Source of the DNA: Ailurus styani
Lineage: Eukaryota; Chordata; Mammalia; Carnivora; Ailuridae
Assembly: GCA_002007465.1 (NCBI GenBank)
Contig: LNAC01000065.1
Coordinates: 2,819,804-2,883,803 of the forward strand
Direction: 5' to 3'
DNA: 64,000 bases
Shown: in pieces, positions 11,650 through 22,999 of the stretch
Position numbering within the stretch: the stretch's first letter is position 1
Layout of the letters: the number at the start of each line of letters is the position of its first letter
The notes under the pieces: generated by a model
Told to the model about the DNA's origin: nothing
Seen by the model: the letters and a program-made list of their open reading frames with translations, nothing else
Databases searched by the model: none
Position numbers and translations under genes: made by a program

Positions 11650-12600
11650 TGCACATGCATGCTTTTGTATAGACTCCCATGCATGCATGTTTGGAGGAGG
11701 GGTGTATGTGTGACCAAGTGACTCCTAGAGATACATGTGTTGAATGCCATGATCAGCAACATTCTGCCTTCCTATTTCCATATGATATGTGTCACTTACT
11801 TGAAACTACGTTCATATCTCTGCCCAAACTCCATCTATTATTGCAAATACACTTGGAAGAAGCCAAAATTTTAATGTTGTTATTTATTTTTGTAGCATGT
11901 ATTATAAGTTATAGGACACACTGAACAACCTATCACCTTGGTGTCCTATTGAGTTACACAGATTAGGGATTTGGCTCAGTGATTGAAAAAAAATCCTAGC
12001 CAAAGGTTTATGTTGAGAACTGGAGGCAGAACTATTACGTAGAACAAAAAAATCAAAACTATACTATTAACATACATCAATAGCTTTACAAAATACATTT
12101 ACTCCTATAGTTTTGTGTTTCTTTTGTTGTCAACAAAAAATTCTCCAAAAACTATCACTCAAAGTTTACCTTGAAACAGGAAAGAGTGAAAGTCATAGTT
12201 TACAAATGCCCTGTGTGACTTCTGTTTAAAATGGTTTTCAGTTAGTAATCCCTAATAGTGCCCTTGCTAAATTCCTACTCAAACACTTTTGAACACCCAG
12301 AAAAGGCAAACAATTCCAATACCATTGAAAACCCAAAATAATGGCAAGTGAGTGTTAGAATCTCCTAAGAGTTTTCAATAATCATAAGGCTTATAGAGCT
12401 ATTTTGAGAAAAGCAACCAGGAGCCTATCCCTACCTCATGGAATATCACATTCTTGCCTGTCTGCAAGATAGCAGAAACATGCTCTGTTCTTAATCCCCA
12501 CTCTGCCCCAATTTAGGGAATTTGTACCAACCAAAAAAAAAAACCTATGACAAAGACTCATAGGGCAGTGGTGGAAGGTGGGATTTGGGGGTGCTGTGTC
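11650..12600. other. Intron, nothing recognised
   Basis: AT-rich unique-looking sequence with no exon signal or recognisable transposon. Confidence 0.45.
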
Positions 12601-12609
12601 AGCTACACA

Positions 12610-12705
12610 AAGGCAGGGAATTTGTCTCTTCTATGCTTTACTGGTTGCTGGCACCGACTAGAAGCACAAGAAATATTTGTTGAATGAAAGTAGATGAATG
12701 AAGGA
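12610..12705 (+). repeat. L2 3' end
   Basis: GGCAGGGAATTTGTCTCTTC ... GAAATATTTGTTGAATGAAAG ... GAATGAAGG resembles the terminal segment of L2 in plus orientation. Confidence 0.6.
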
Positions 12706-13249
12706 AAAGATGGGGGACAGAATTTGGCATTTGCATTCTGTGGAGTATATGTCCCAGGAGTATATGTAGCCAAGGATGAAGGTGAGGAGATGCCACGAGT
12801 ATAGTATGCTACCTTGGCTCAAAAGGCCTGAAAACTAATAGTGAGGACAACAGAAAATTCTACACACATATGGCATAGCTTCAAAGATGAATATTTGCTT
12901 GATCCTAGGGCCTGGGTTATAAATGTTGCCAATTGACTTGCTAGCTATGGCTCCAAGAAAAGAATGTGATGAACAACCAGATGGACAATGAGGAGAGCCA
13001 AGGGCAATCCACACACCTGTCTATTGGCAAATATCAAGTCTGGAGAAATTTCTCCGTATTAAAATACTAGTAAAGACAAGAAAAGTAGCATAGAGCTTAT
13101 CAAGATATTCTATAGGATAAAGAAAAAGAAACATCTTCCTGAAGACCTAGAAGAAATGAGCTTCTGCAATTAAGGCAAAGTTTTAGAAAACTGTTCAGCA
13201 TCCTCAAAAACATGCAACAATTCTAGTCTATAAGAAGCAGACTGGAAAG

Positions 13250-13990
13250 TCACCACGAAAAGAATAAATTACATTGCTAGTGTTTAATCCAACCTTACTA
13301 GAACGTAATTTGGCAAAATATATTTTAAACTTAAAAAAGTAGTCGACCCCTTGACTCCTTAATCCAATGTTTAAAGGTCTACTCTAAGAAAATAATCAGA
13401 AATACAAACAAACATTTTTACACAGGTATGTATGCAAATAATAATCACAGTATCATTTATGATAGTTTGAGATAATTCTAGTTTAATATATTCTAATACT
13501 AATTTAAATAAATAATCTTGGTACATTCATATGATTTTGTTATTCAGTCCTTAAAAATGAAGTGAGAAAGTTTATCATGCCGTATTTTTTAAAGATTGAT
13601 TTATTTATTTTTAGAGACCGTGAGTGGGGGGAGGGGCAGAGGAAGAGGGAGAATCTCAAGTAGACTTCCCGCTGAGCACAGAGCCCAGTGCAAGGCTCTA
13701 TCCCATGACCCTGAGATCATGACTGAACTGAAATCAAGAGATGGATGCTTAACCTACTGGGCCACCCAGGCACCCCTATCATGCTGTATTTTTAAGTAAA
13801 AAAAGAATAGATCTGAATTTTGTAAACAAGATTGTTTGCCAAAAAATGTCTATAGAAAAATGTACTAAAATGTTAACAGTAATTATTTCTGTGTAAAAGG
13901 ACCTCAGGTGAATTTTACCTTTTTAAGTAATTTTTTAGTTTTCTAATTTTATATAATAAGCACATATTAGTTTATACCCATAAAAATTAA
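13250..13990 (+). repeat. Ancient L1 3' portion, sense, split by a CanSINE
   Basis: 'GTAATTTGGCAAAATATATTTTAAAC', 'TTTTTACACAGGTATG', 'AATAATCACAGTATCATTTATGATAG' and 'TCTTGGTACATTCATATG...CAGTCCTTAAAAATGAAG' follow the decayed C-terminal ORF2 pattern of old mammalian L1s. Reading frames are destroyed. The CanSINE at 13591-13776 lies inside it. Confidence 0.6.
13573..13794 (-). mobile_element. CanSINE (older subtype) with target-site duplication
   Basis: In minus orientation the tail is AAAGATTGATTTATTTATTT, then the GAGCACAGAGCCCAGTGC body, then CCTGAGATCATGAC and GGGCCACCCAGGCACCCC as the tRNA-like head. TATCATGCCGTATTTTTTA (13573-) is repeated after the head as TATCATGCTGTATTTTTAA (13777-13794), a target-site duplication with small differences. 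Confidence 0.92.
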
Positions 13991-13999
13991 GCACCTGCT

Positions 14000-15780
14000 T
14001 AAATGCCTGGTATTGGCTAATGAAACAGTAACAGATTACTGTTTCAAACACATACATTTTCTCCCCTTTCTTTGAGAATCCCACTGAAATGACAAGAGTG
14101 CTATACAAACATGAATAGATCCAATATATTGCAGAAAGGAAAGGGTAGGATTATTTTGATGACTAGACCAGAATAAAGTACAACCTACCTTGACAAAGGC
14201 TATAGGCAGCACTACTCTGTGACAGAACCTGGGGAGGGCCAAACCAGAAGGGCAAGGAAGAAAGCCTGGTGGTGGTGGCCCTAGAATGGGCTGAACTAAT
14301 CCATTTGGCATCTCTTCTTGAGTTTTCCAAACGAAGGGAGTAGTTTGCTTGGTTGGGGAGAACTCATGTGTGGGTGCTATGACTGAGGAGAGAGTCAAAA
14401 AGTCTCAAGGGGACATCAGGTGACCCTTAGTGTCCAAACTGAAACTTGCAAAAAGTAAGAAAACAGCAGCTAGTGCCACTGAGAAGCCAACTATTGAGAT
14501 GCTTTTGTACCATCATCTCCAAATATGGTGCTACCTCAGTAGAGACCAATTATATTCTACTTTACGAATCTAGCACTGAGATGGGTGCAACACTCTTCCT
14601 GTTAAAAAAAAAATGCTAATGTTCTTCCAAACATTCATTCCTTGTACTGAGTACAATGAAACCTGCATTCAAGCATATTTTGCCTCTCATGGGCAATTCC
14701 CTGCCTTAAGCAATTTCTTCAAAGTGACTCTGTATGATAGAATCCAGCACTTATTTTTAAAAACTCCACTTAAAATCCCATATTTTGGCTATGCAATTGA
14801 TCTTTAGGGTGGTAGCAGAATGGAAGTTTTATTGCAACTCTTTGGATTTTACATAGTAATTTTTCTTAAACCATTTCATTAAGGTTTAAAATGCATACTA
14901 GCAGGTAAAAGATTATAATAGATTAAAAAATAAGACTTTGTTTTCTGAAGAGAAGTTAAGGACCCTGGGGAATTAAATGATGTTGATAAAAACACTGAAA
15001 TCTATTTCAAGCAACACTAGCTCACTGCTCACTTATAACCAGAATAAGATGGGGGGAAGGAGAGGAAGTTCCACTGTTTAGTGCTTATAAAAATGACTTT
15101 TCTAGATTGGTTTCACTCTTTATTTTAGGATTTCACATTACCAGGACTAGAGGATAGAAAAGAAGCATGAACATGTAAGAAGGATGTGAGCATTTTAAGT
15201 TTTATTTCTGGGATGAGAAAGATATAGCAGACAATTCAAAGATTTTTTAACGATCATAAAATAAGATATCACACACAAGACGGTGGATATATATAAAAGG
15301 ATGCATAAAATCAGAATGTAAGACCCTGATTACAAATAAATTATAGTGGGAAATTTATTCGGAATCTGACATGTGGTAAAAATATAGGCAAGGATATAGA
15401 GAATTTGAGTAACATAATCAAGAAACCCAATTTAATATATCTGTATAGAATGTTTTTCCTCAAAAGTAGCAAATATACATTTTTTTTTTTGGTCCGTGGA
15501 ACATATACCCAAATCAGTCATGTACTTGATCACAAAAAAATCTTATATTTTAAAAGCAGAATCATTATAGATTACATCCTCATAATTTGATAAATTAAAA
15601 ACAAATAATAAAAAGGTTATAAAAATTGTAATCATTTGGTAAACTAAGAAACTTTCAAAAATTATCTCTCAAAGAGAAACAGAAATTGAATAATCACAAA
15701 CGTATTCATGGAATCAGGCAAAGATCATTAATGGATGCTAAAAACAGTAGGTAAGAGATTGTTGGAAACAGGATATTTAC
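14000..15780. other. Intron, nothing recognised
   Basis: AT-rich sequence with poly-A and poly-T runs (about 14602, 15481) and no assignable repeat or exon. The frame at 14036-14398 on the minus strand has no family resemblance I can see. Confidence 0.45.
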
Positions 15781-16860
15781 ACCGTACTCAAGTATTGCCC
15801 TATAGGTTAAAAATTAATTAAGAAGGTAAAACTGTACGTTCACAGTGGAGGTTACCACTATAACCATATGAACAAACTCAGCATCATTGATAGACCTTAA
15901 ATGCCTGCTGATGTGAAATATACACTAGTGAGCATATAACATCATCCATGAATATTCTTGCCAAAAACGTTCAACTTGAATTTTAAGCCTGGACCTAATT
16001 TCCAATTTACAGGAAATGTAGCAGAGAGAGAAAAACACATTAATTGATGCTATGAGGAAAAAACAAGTCCCAATTGTGGAATAGTGTGCAAAACAAGTGA
16101 CCTGATTTCTCTAAAAATCTGTGTCATAAAAAAAAAAAGAAACTGATTTAAAGAGACTAAAAAAAACAACAAAAAATTACCTAATGCCGTGTATAACCTT
16201 GATCGGATCCTGAATTTTAAAAAACATCTATATGGGGGTCCTGGGTGGCTCAGTGGGTTGAGTGTCTGACTCTTAATTTAGGCTCAGATCATGATCTCAG
16301 GGTCCTGAGATTGAGCCCTGCCCCACATTGCATCAGGGTCCATGCTCAGTCTGCTTCTGTTTCTTCTCCTCTCCCTCTGCCCCTCCTCCTACCCACGCTT
16401 GCTTTCTCTCTAGAATAAATAAATAAATCTTAAAAAATATCTATACAATATGTATTTTCTTACAATAACTGGGAAAATCTGAATATTTACTGTTATGATA
16501 AAAACTATTCAGGGTTTTTTTAAAAGTATTTTTAAGCATAATAATGGTATTTTGATTACCTAAGAGAATGGCCTTATTTTTCAAAGATGTGTGCTTCAGC
16601 ATTGAGATAAGAAGTGTATGATATTTGTCCTTACTTTCAAATGATTCAGTGAAAAATAAAAGAATAAAAAGCACTTACATATTTAATATCTGTGATATAG
16701 ATATATATGTAGAGAAGAATGAAAAAGCAAAATGGAAAAATTATTAACAATTGATAAAAGGAAGTGAAGGGTATATGGATATTTTACTAATTGATTAAAC
16801 CATATGAAATTGGTTGGTTAATACTTGACCATTTTTGAGGTACAAAATGACAATTTTACA
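15780..16860 (+). repeat. Ancient repeat resembling old L1 3' UTR, split by a CanSINE
   Basis: CAATTGTGGAATAGTGTGCAAAACAAGTGACCTG (about 16072), TTGATCGGATCCTGAATTTTAAAAAAC (about 16199) and GATTACCTAAGAGAATGGCC (about 16555) and GGTATATGGATATTTTACTA follow a widespread old mammalian repeat that I associate with L1M-type 3' ends. The family name is uncertain. Confidence 0.5.
16234..16430 (+). mobile_element. CanSINE, sense orientation
   Basis: The head GGGGTCCTGGGTGGCTCAGTGGGTTGAG has the A-box-like region, CTCAGATCATGATCTCAGGGTCCTGAGATTGAGCC follows, and it ends in AATAAATAAATAAATCTTAAAAAA. Imperfect flanks AAAACATCTATA (16221-) and AAAATATCTATAC (16434-) look like the target-site duplication. 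Confidence 0.92.
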
Positions 16861-17309
16861 TTTGAATACACCAATTACCCTAGGAGACCCTGGAAAAGTG
16901 GTTAAAGACCTACCATTGAAATGACGTCAGGAACCAGATGGTTTTATGGCTGACTTCTAACTAGCCTTTAAAGACTTGATTATTTCTATGCTATTTCAGA
17001 CCATAAAAAAATAGAAACATCTTTAGTTCATGTTATGAATATAATAATATCCAAACTCAGTAAAGACAGCTTCTGCTCCTCAAAAGAGGAAAAGACAACT
17101 ATAGACTAATTTCAGTAATTATTATAGATATAAAACTGTAGAACAATTGCTATTCTGAGAATATAAGGATAATTCATTTTCAGAACACCCATCCATCAAT
17201 ATGTTTCATCACATCAATAAAGTAGAAGAAAAAACTATGTGATGTATCTCAACATTTGCTAAAAATGCTATTAAAATTCATCTGACATTTTTAATAAAAG
17301 CTGTGAGTA

Positions 17310-17480
17310 AAGCAGGGTTATTTAATGAATCCTAGGTACTGCTCAAAGGACTTTAACATATATTTTGTCATTTAAACTTCACATATTTAATCTTCAGAGA
17401 TATATGCTGTTATCCCCAATTTATTCTCTAGGTCAGATGTTGAAGAGGGGCATCCTGAGTCACAGAGTAACTGTATATTT
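17310..17480 (+). repeat. MIR SINE copy
   Basis: TAGGTACTGCTCAAAGGACTTTAACATATATTTTGTCATTTAAACTTCAC ... GTTATCCCCAATTTATTCTCTAGG follows the MIR order of short motifs in plus orientation, with strong divergence. Confidence 0.6.
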
Positions 17481-17865
17481 AACTTTATAAGAATCTGTTA
17501 AAATGATTTACAGATTGACCGTACCCTTTTGCATTCCCGCCAGCAATGTTCCAAGTAATGTTCCAGCAATATCCCACTAGCAACCCTTTTCAAGTCTGTA
17601 ACTTATGTTTTCATTCTCTTAACCGTGTCTTTTGCAAATCAAAATATATTTCATTTCAATTAAGTCTAGTTTATCTTTTTTTCTTTTAGGAATGGTGTTA
17701 GTATTATATCTAAGAATCCTTTGCCTAAATCAAGGTCATGAAGATTTTCTATTACACTTTCTTCTAGACATTTTCTATTTTACATTTTGATCTATGGTCC
17801 ATTTTGAGTTAATTTTTGTAGAATGTCTGAGGTTTAAGTCAAGATTTTTTTTTTTGGTCTTTGGA

Positions 17866-18468
17866 TATTGTATTAAGTTTCTATTGCTGTGTAACAAATT
17901 ACCACAAACTTAGAGGCTTAAAATAACACCTATGTATTAATCCACAGTTTTGTAGATTAGATGTCTGGTATAGTGTGACTGAATCTTTTGCTCAGGGTAT
18001 CATAACGCTAAAGTCAAGGTAAGAGCTTGTCTGAATTCTTGTCTGAAGGCTGTAGGGGAAAGTCTGCTTCCAACTTCATTCTAGGCTGTTGGTGGAATTC
18101 AGTTCCTTATAGTTGTATGGCTATGACCCCCTTTTTAAATGTCAAGGATGCTCTCAGGAACCAGAGGTTGCCCACATTCCTTGAATTCCTTACTTCCATC
18201 TTCAAGCAGCAACAGGGCTCAAATCCTTCTTGTGTTCTGAATCTCTGAATTTCTCTTTTATAACCAGCCAGAGAAAACTCTCTACTTGTAGAAAGACTCA
18301 TGTAAACACTCCCCAGATAATATCCCTATTTTAAAGTCAACTGCACCATATAATGTAACCTAAGCCTTGGAGTCATATTTGCAGTTCCAAGGATTATGCA
18401 AGGCATGCACATCAGACTGAGAAGGGACAGGAAATGTTGGGATGTATTTAGAATTCTACCTACCACAA
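17866..18468. repeat. Old interspersed element inserted in the L1, family unassigned
   Basis: It begins TATTGTATTAAGTTTCTATTGCTGTGTAACAAATTACCACAAACTTAGAGGC and ends with ...ATTCTACCTACCACAA. These are recurrent ends of a mammalian repeat I recognise in pattern but cannot name with confidence. It interrupts antisense L1 text that resumes after about 18470. Confidence 0.5.
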
Positions 18469-18684
18469 ATACCCAATTATTCCAATACCATGTGTGGAAA
18501 ATACTATCCCTATTTCTTTGAATTGCCTTTGTACCTTTGTTAAATCAATGAGCCTTATTTGTGCGGGTCTATTTTTGGACTCTTTTCTGTTCAATTCACT
18601 TGCTTGTCCATTTCATCAATACCAGATTTCCTGGTTACAGCAGCTTTATGGTTGTCTTAAAATCAAGCAATGGGAGTTTACATC

Positions 18685-18941
18685 TTAATTTCTCTTTTCC
18701 TTTTTTTAAATTTTTTTTAATTTTTTTTAAGATTTTATTTATTTATTTGACAGAGAGAGATCACAAGTAGGCAGAGAGGCAGGCAGAGAGGCAGGCAGAG
18801 AGAGAGAGGAGGAAGCAGGCTCCCTGCTGAGCAGGGAGCCCAATGCGGGCCTCGATCCCAGGACTCTGAGATCATGACCTGAGCCGAAGGCAGAGGCTTT
18901 AACCCACTGTGCCACCCAGGCGCCCTTAATTTTTCTTTTCC
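18685..18941 (-). mobile_element. Young CanSINE with target-site duplication
   Basis: TTTTAAGATTTTATTTATTTATTTGACAGAGAG, then AAGTAGGCAGAGAGGCAGGCAGAG, CTCGATCCCAGGACTCTGAGATCATGACC and GTGCCACCCAGGCGCCC. TTAATTTCTCTTTTCC (18685-18700) recurs as TTAATTTTTCTTTTCC (18926-18941). The SINE proper is 18701-18925. The CAGGCAGAGAGG unit is internally repeated. Confidence 0.95.
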
Positions 18942-19364
18942 AAATTTTGTTTGGTTGATTCTAGTCTGTTTGCTTTTTTTTTTTTTCTAAACTCAAAAAT
19001 TAATTTATCTGTATCTACAAAGTATTCAGCTGGAGTTTTGATTAGAGTTGCCTAAAATTTACGGACTAATTTATGGGGAATTGATAACTGAGTTGAGTCT
19101 TCAATCCATGAACATAATATGACTCTCCATTTATTTAGGTCTTTTTTGATATCTTTCATTGATATTTTGTGGTTTTCAGTATACAGATCTTTCATGTGGT
19201 ATTAGATTATTTTCCTAGATACTTAAAATTTTGGAGCTATTATTAGTATTTTAAAAGATTAATTCTTGTTTCCAATTGCTCATTTCTAAAATATACATGT
19301 ATATACATACATATATAGATAAAGGATTTTTTAGTATTGACCTTGTATCCTAGAACCTAGTTAT

Positions 19365-19695
19365 ACTCACTTATTATTTCTTTATTTTTTTTAAGATTTT
19401 ATTTATTTATTTATTTGACAGAGAGAGAGAGAGAGAGAGATCNCACTCACTTATTATTTCTTTATTTTTTTTTAAGATTTTATTTATTTATTTATTTGAC
19501 AGAGAGAGAGAGAGAGAGAGATCACAAGTAGGCAGAGAGGCAGGCTGAAGAGGCAGGCAGAGAGGCAGGCAGAGAGAGGAGGAAGCAGGCTCACCGCTGA
19601 GTAGGGATCCCAATGTGGGTCTTAATCCCAGGACCCTGAGATCATGACCTGAGCCGAAGGCAGAGGCTTTAACCCACTGAGCCACCCGGGCACCC
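19365..19695 (-). mobile_element. Young CanSINE, 5' part duplicated around a one-base N
   Basis: The complete SINE runs from about 19461 to 19695. In front of it, 19365-19442 is a near-exact copy of the flank and SINE tail at 19445-19523, and the two are separated by 'cN' ending in the N at 19443. The flank TTATTATTTCT is repeated after the head (about 19701), as expected for the target-site duplication. The extra 80 bp is best read as an assembly overlap error, not biology. Confidence 0.9.
19443..19443. other. Single ambiguous base N (assembly join)
   Basis: A lone N sits exactly between the two ~78-bp copies described for 19365-19523. This is typical of a gap closed with a minimum-length filler where contig ends overlap in a SINE tail. 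Confidence 0.9.
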
Positions 19696-21499
19696 TTCAT
19701 TTATTATTTCTAGAGGTTTTTCCTTTTATCCGAATTCTTTGTTTCTGTATAGACAATTACATTGTCTACAAACTGGGTGGTTATATTTCTTCCTTTCCAA
19801 ACTTTATGAATTTTACAGATTTTTCTTGCCTTATGGCACTGACTAGGATTACCAGTACAATGTTGAATAGAAGTGATGAGTGGATATTCTTGACTCATTC
19901 CTCATATTATGAAGAAAATATTCAATCTTTCACTTAAATATGTTAGCTATGGGTTTTTGCAGATGTCCTTTATCAGTTTAAGGATGTTTCCTTCTATTCC
20001 TAGTTTGCTAAGAGTTTTTTTTTTTAAACATGAGTGAAAATTGTTTTTTTTGCTAAATGCTTTGCCTGCATCAAGTGACAGGATCTTTTGACTACTAATA
20101 TGATAGGTTTCATTGATTGATATTTGAGTATCAGACCAGCCTTGCATTCCTAGGACCAGTCTCATATAGTTGTGTTTAGTCGTTTATGCATTGCTGGATT
20201 TAATTTGCTAATATTTTATTTTGCATCTATGGTCATGTAAGATTTCGTCTATAATTTTACTTTCTTGTGATGTTATTGTCTGGCTTTGATATATGAGTAA
20301 TCCTGGCTTCTTAAAATGAATTGGAAAAAACTTCTTCTTCTTCTATCTTGGAAGAGATTATTTAGAATTAGTGTTATATACTCTTCCAAAGAAGATTTTG
20401 CCAGTGAAACCATCTGGGCCTGTAGTTTTCTTTTTTGGAAGGTTACAAACTATGAATTCTATTTCTTTAATGGATACAAGATAGTTCACTTTATTTCTTC
20501 CTGAATGGTTTTTGGCAGGTTGTCAAGGATTGTTACATTTCATCATTTTGTTGAATTTATGTCCATAGAGTTATTCATAGTGTTCTCTAATTATTCTTTT
20601 CAAGTCTTTAAGGTCTGTCATGATTGTCTCCTTTCATTTTTGATATTGGGGATTTACATCTTTTTCTTTTTGTTGGTCTGGCTAGAAATTTATTTTGGAT
20701 TGATTTTTCTCTATTCCTCTATTACCAATTTTATTGGTTTCTGCACAAATCTTTCACTATCCTTCCTTTTGCTTGCTTTGGGTTTAGCAGTCTTCATCTT
20801 CCAATTCCGAATGATTAGATTGCTGATTTGAGAATCTCCTTGTCTTCTAATATAAGCATTTAGAGTTACAAATTTATTTTTGAACAAATGCTTTAGCTGC
20901 ATCCCACAAATTTTTGATATGCTATACTTTCATTTTCTTTTACTTTAAGATATTTTCTAATTTCTAATAGATATTGTTTATTTTGCTGTATCTGTGTGTA
21001 CTTGAAGAGAATATATATTGGGCTTCTGTTGGGTGGAGTCTTCTATAAATGTCAGTTAAATCTAGTGGTTAATGGTATTATCCAGTTCTTCTATTCTTTT
21101 GGTGATACTCTGTCTACTTCTTATACCAATTACTTAGAGAGGAGTATTGCAGTTTCCAACCAAGTGTGAATTTGTCTGTTTCTCCTTTTGGATGTACCTG
21201 TGTTACATATTTACATGTATGCTTCATGTATTTTACGATTATGTTATTAGGTACATACACATTTTTATAATCATATCTTTCTTTGTAAGTTAACCCTTTT
21301 ACGTCATTATGTAATGTCCTCTTTGTCCTTGAGAAATTTTCTTGTTCTGAAGACAAGTTTGTCTGATATTAATATGACCATTTCATCTTTAGTTTGGTGT
21401 TTGCATGGTACATATATTTTACATCTTTTTACTTTTTCATATTTAACCTACTTATATTTTTATACTTAAAGTGTATTTCTTAGTCAGCATGTCAGCATA

Positions 21500-21512
21500 T
21501 AGTTGAGTTTTA

Positions 21513-21558
<46 letters not shown>

Positions 21559-21926
21559 TTTACCCCAGGGGTACAGGTCTGTGAATCATCAGGCTTACAC
21601 ATTTCACAGCACTCACCATAGCACAAATCCTCCCCAATATCCATAACCCATCCACCATATTCCTACCCTCCCACCCCCCAGTAACCCTCAGTTTGTTTCA
21701 TGAGATTAAGAGACTCTTATGGTTTGTCTCCTTCCCAATCCCATCTTGTTTCATTTTTTTCCCTCCCTACCCCCCAAGAACCCCAGCCCTGCCCCTCAAA
21801 TTCCTCATATCAGAGATCATATGATAATTGTCTTTCTCTGACTTATTTCGCTTAGCATAACACTCTCTAGTACCATCCACGTCATTGCAAACGGCAAGAT
21901 TTCGTTTCTTAGTTGAGTCTTATTTT
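21500..21926 (-). mobile_element. 5'-truncated LINE-1 tail with (ATT)n and target-site duplication
   Basis: A long (ATT)n run (21515-21556) precedes GGGTACAGGTCTGTGAATCATC, the L1 3' UTR, which runs to CAAACGGCAAGATTTCGTTTC. TAGTTGAGTTTTATTTT (21500-) is repeated as TAGTTGAGTCTTATTTTT (21910-). The copy is about 390 bp and is inserted into the old L1. Confidence 0.92.
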
Positions 21927-22999
21927 TATCCACTTTGATGACCTCTTTTTTAAAAAATGTATATCTTTATACCACTTAAATTGAATGTAATAATTGATGT
22001 TTTAAGATTTAGAATTACCATCTTATTAATTGTTTTCTGTTTGTTGCTTTTTTCTTCTTCTTCTTCTTCTCCTGCCTTCCTTGGCATTGTCTGAATTTGT
22101 TGTGTACTCCATATTAGCCATTGGATTTTTTACTATATCTCTTTGTTTAGATTTTTAGTGGTTGATCTAGAAATTACAATATAAAGACTTTCACAGTCTA
22201 CTTTGAACTAATATTTTATTACTTGAGGTGGAATGTAGAAAACTTACCACCTCACAGGTCCCTTTAACCACTCCCCTTTGTTAGCTCCATAAGAAAATGT
22301 CAAAAATTTTCTTACAACAATCATATATATTTGAAAGATATTAAGAGGAAAAATATAGCCTATTATATTAAGCAGATATTTACCATTTTTGTTGCTCTTC
22401 CTTCATTTCTGTTGTTCAAAGTTTCCCTCTAATATCATTTCCCTTCCATCTGAAGAAATTTCTCAGCTTTTTTTTTTAAATAGCAAGTCTGCTGGTAAAA
22501 TACTGCATTCTTACTTTTGTGCAAATTGGATAATTTCTAATAATCTGTCTTTAAGTTCATTGACTCATCTGTCATCCTTTATTTTGTTGTTAATCCAATC
22601 AAGTAAATGTTTTATTTTGTTTTTGCATTTCAGTTCTAAAATTTCCATTTCCTTATTTCTGGTAGCTTCTATTTCTCTGCTGGCTTTTTCCCATTTTTCC
22701 ATTTGTTGCCATTGTGTTTGCTCTTCCTGGAACATAGTTATAATAGCTGCTTTAAAGTCTTGATCTGCTTATTCCAATATCTGTGTCATCTTGGGGTTAG
22801 TATCTGTTGATTGTTTTTTCCCTTGTGAGATATTAAGATTTTTCTGTTTCTTAAATGCTAATTTTTGATTTATTCTGGAAATTTTAAATATTATGTTAAG
22901 TGACTCTGGATCTAGATATGTAAAGTGACATAGAATTCTCCTATGGCAAATGTTGATATTGTCTTTTACCAGGCAATCAACCACATTAGGTCCAAGACA

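Larger units (their letters stand above)
17490..22980 (-). repeat. Decayed ancient LINE-1 (ORF2 and flanks) with nested insertions
   Basis: The minus strand shows ORF2 reverse-transcriptase relics in several broken frames: SKLGIEGNILKLIKDICKNP and SIQHCTGNPSQCHKARK are preserved pieces around 19700-20165. The plus strand reads as antisense L1 text such as TTTTGCATTCCCGCCAGCAATG (17530), ATTTCCTGGTTACAGCAGC (about 18626) and TTGTCTGATATTAATATGACC (21360). The copy is split by an old element (about 17866-18468), CanSINEs (18701-18925; 19461-19695) and an L1 tail (21517-21909). It is sense with respect to SLC9A9. No functional ORF remains. The part beyond about 22000 is assigned less firmly. Confidence 0.75.

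Noticed and set aside
13591..13776. tRNA-like sequence in CanSINEs as tRNA genes
   Set aside because: The heads derive from tRNA but have lost the cloverleaf; they are SINE parts.
14036..14398. 120-codon minus-strand frame
   Set aside because: No domain, signal or splice context. Length is within chance.
20505..20831. Leu/Phe-rich plus-strand frame resembling a membrane protein
   Set aside because: It is antisense L1 sequence. The AT-rich complement of Lys/Asn-rich ORF2 gives Phe/Leu-rich frames.
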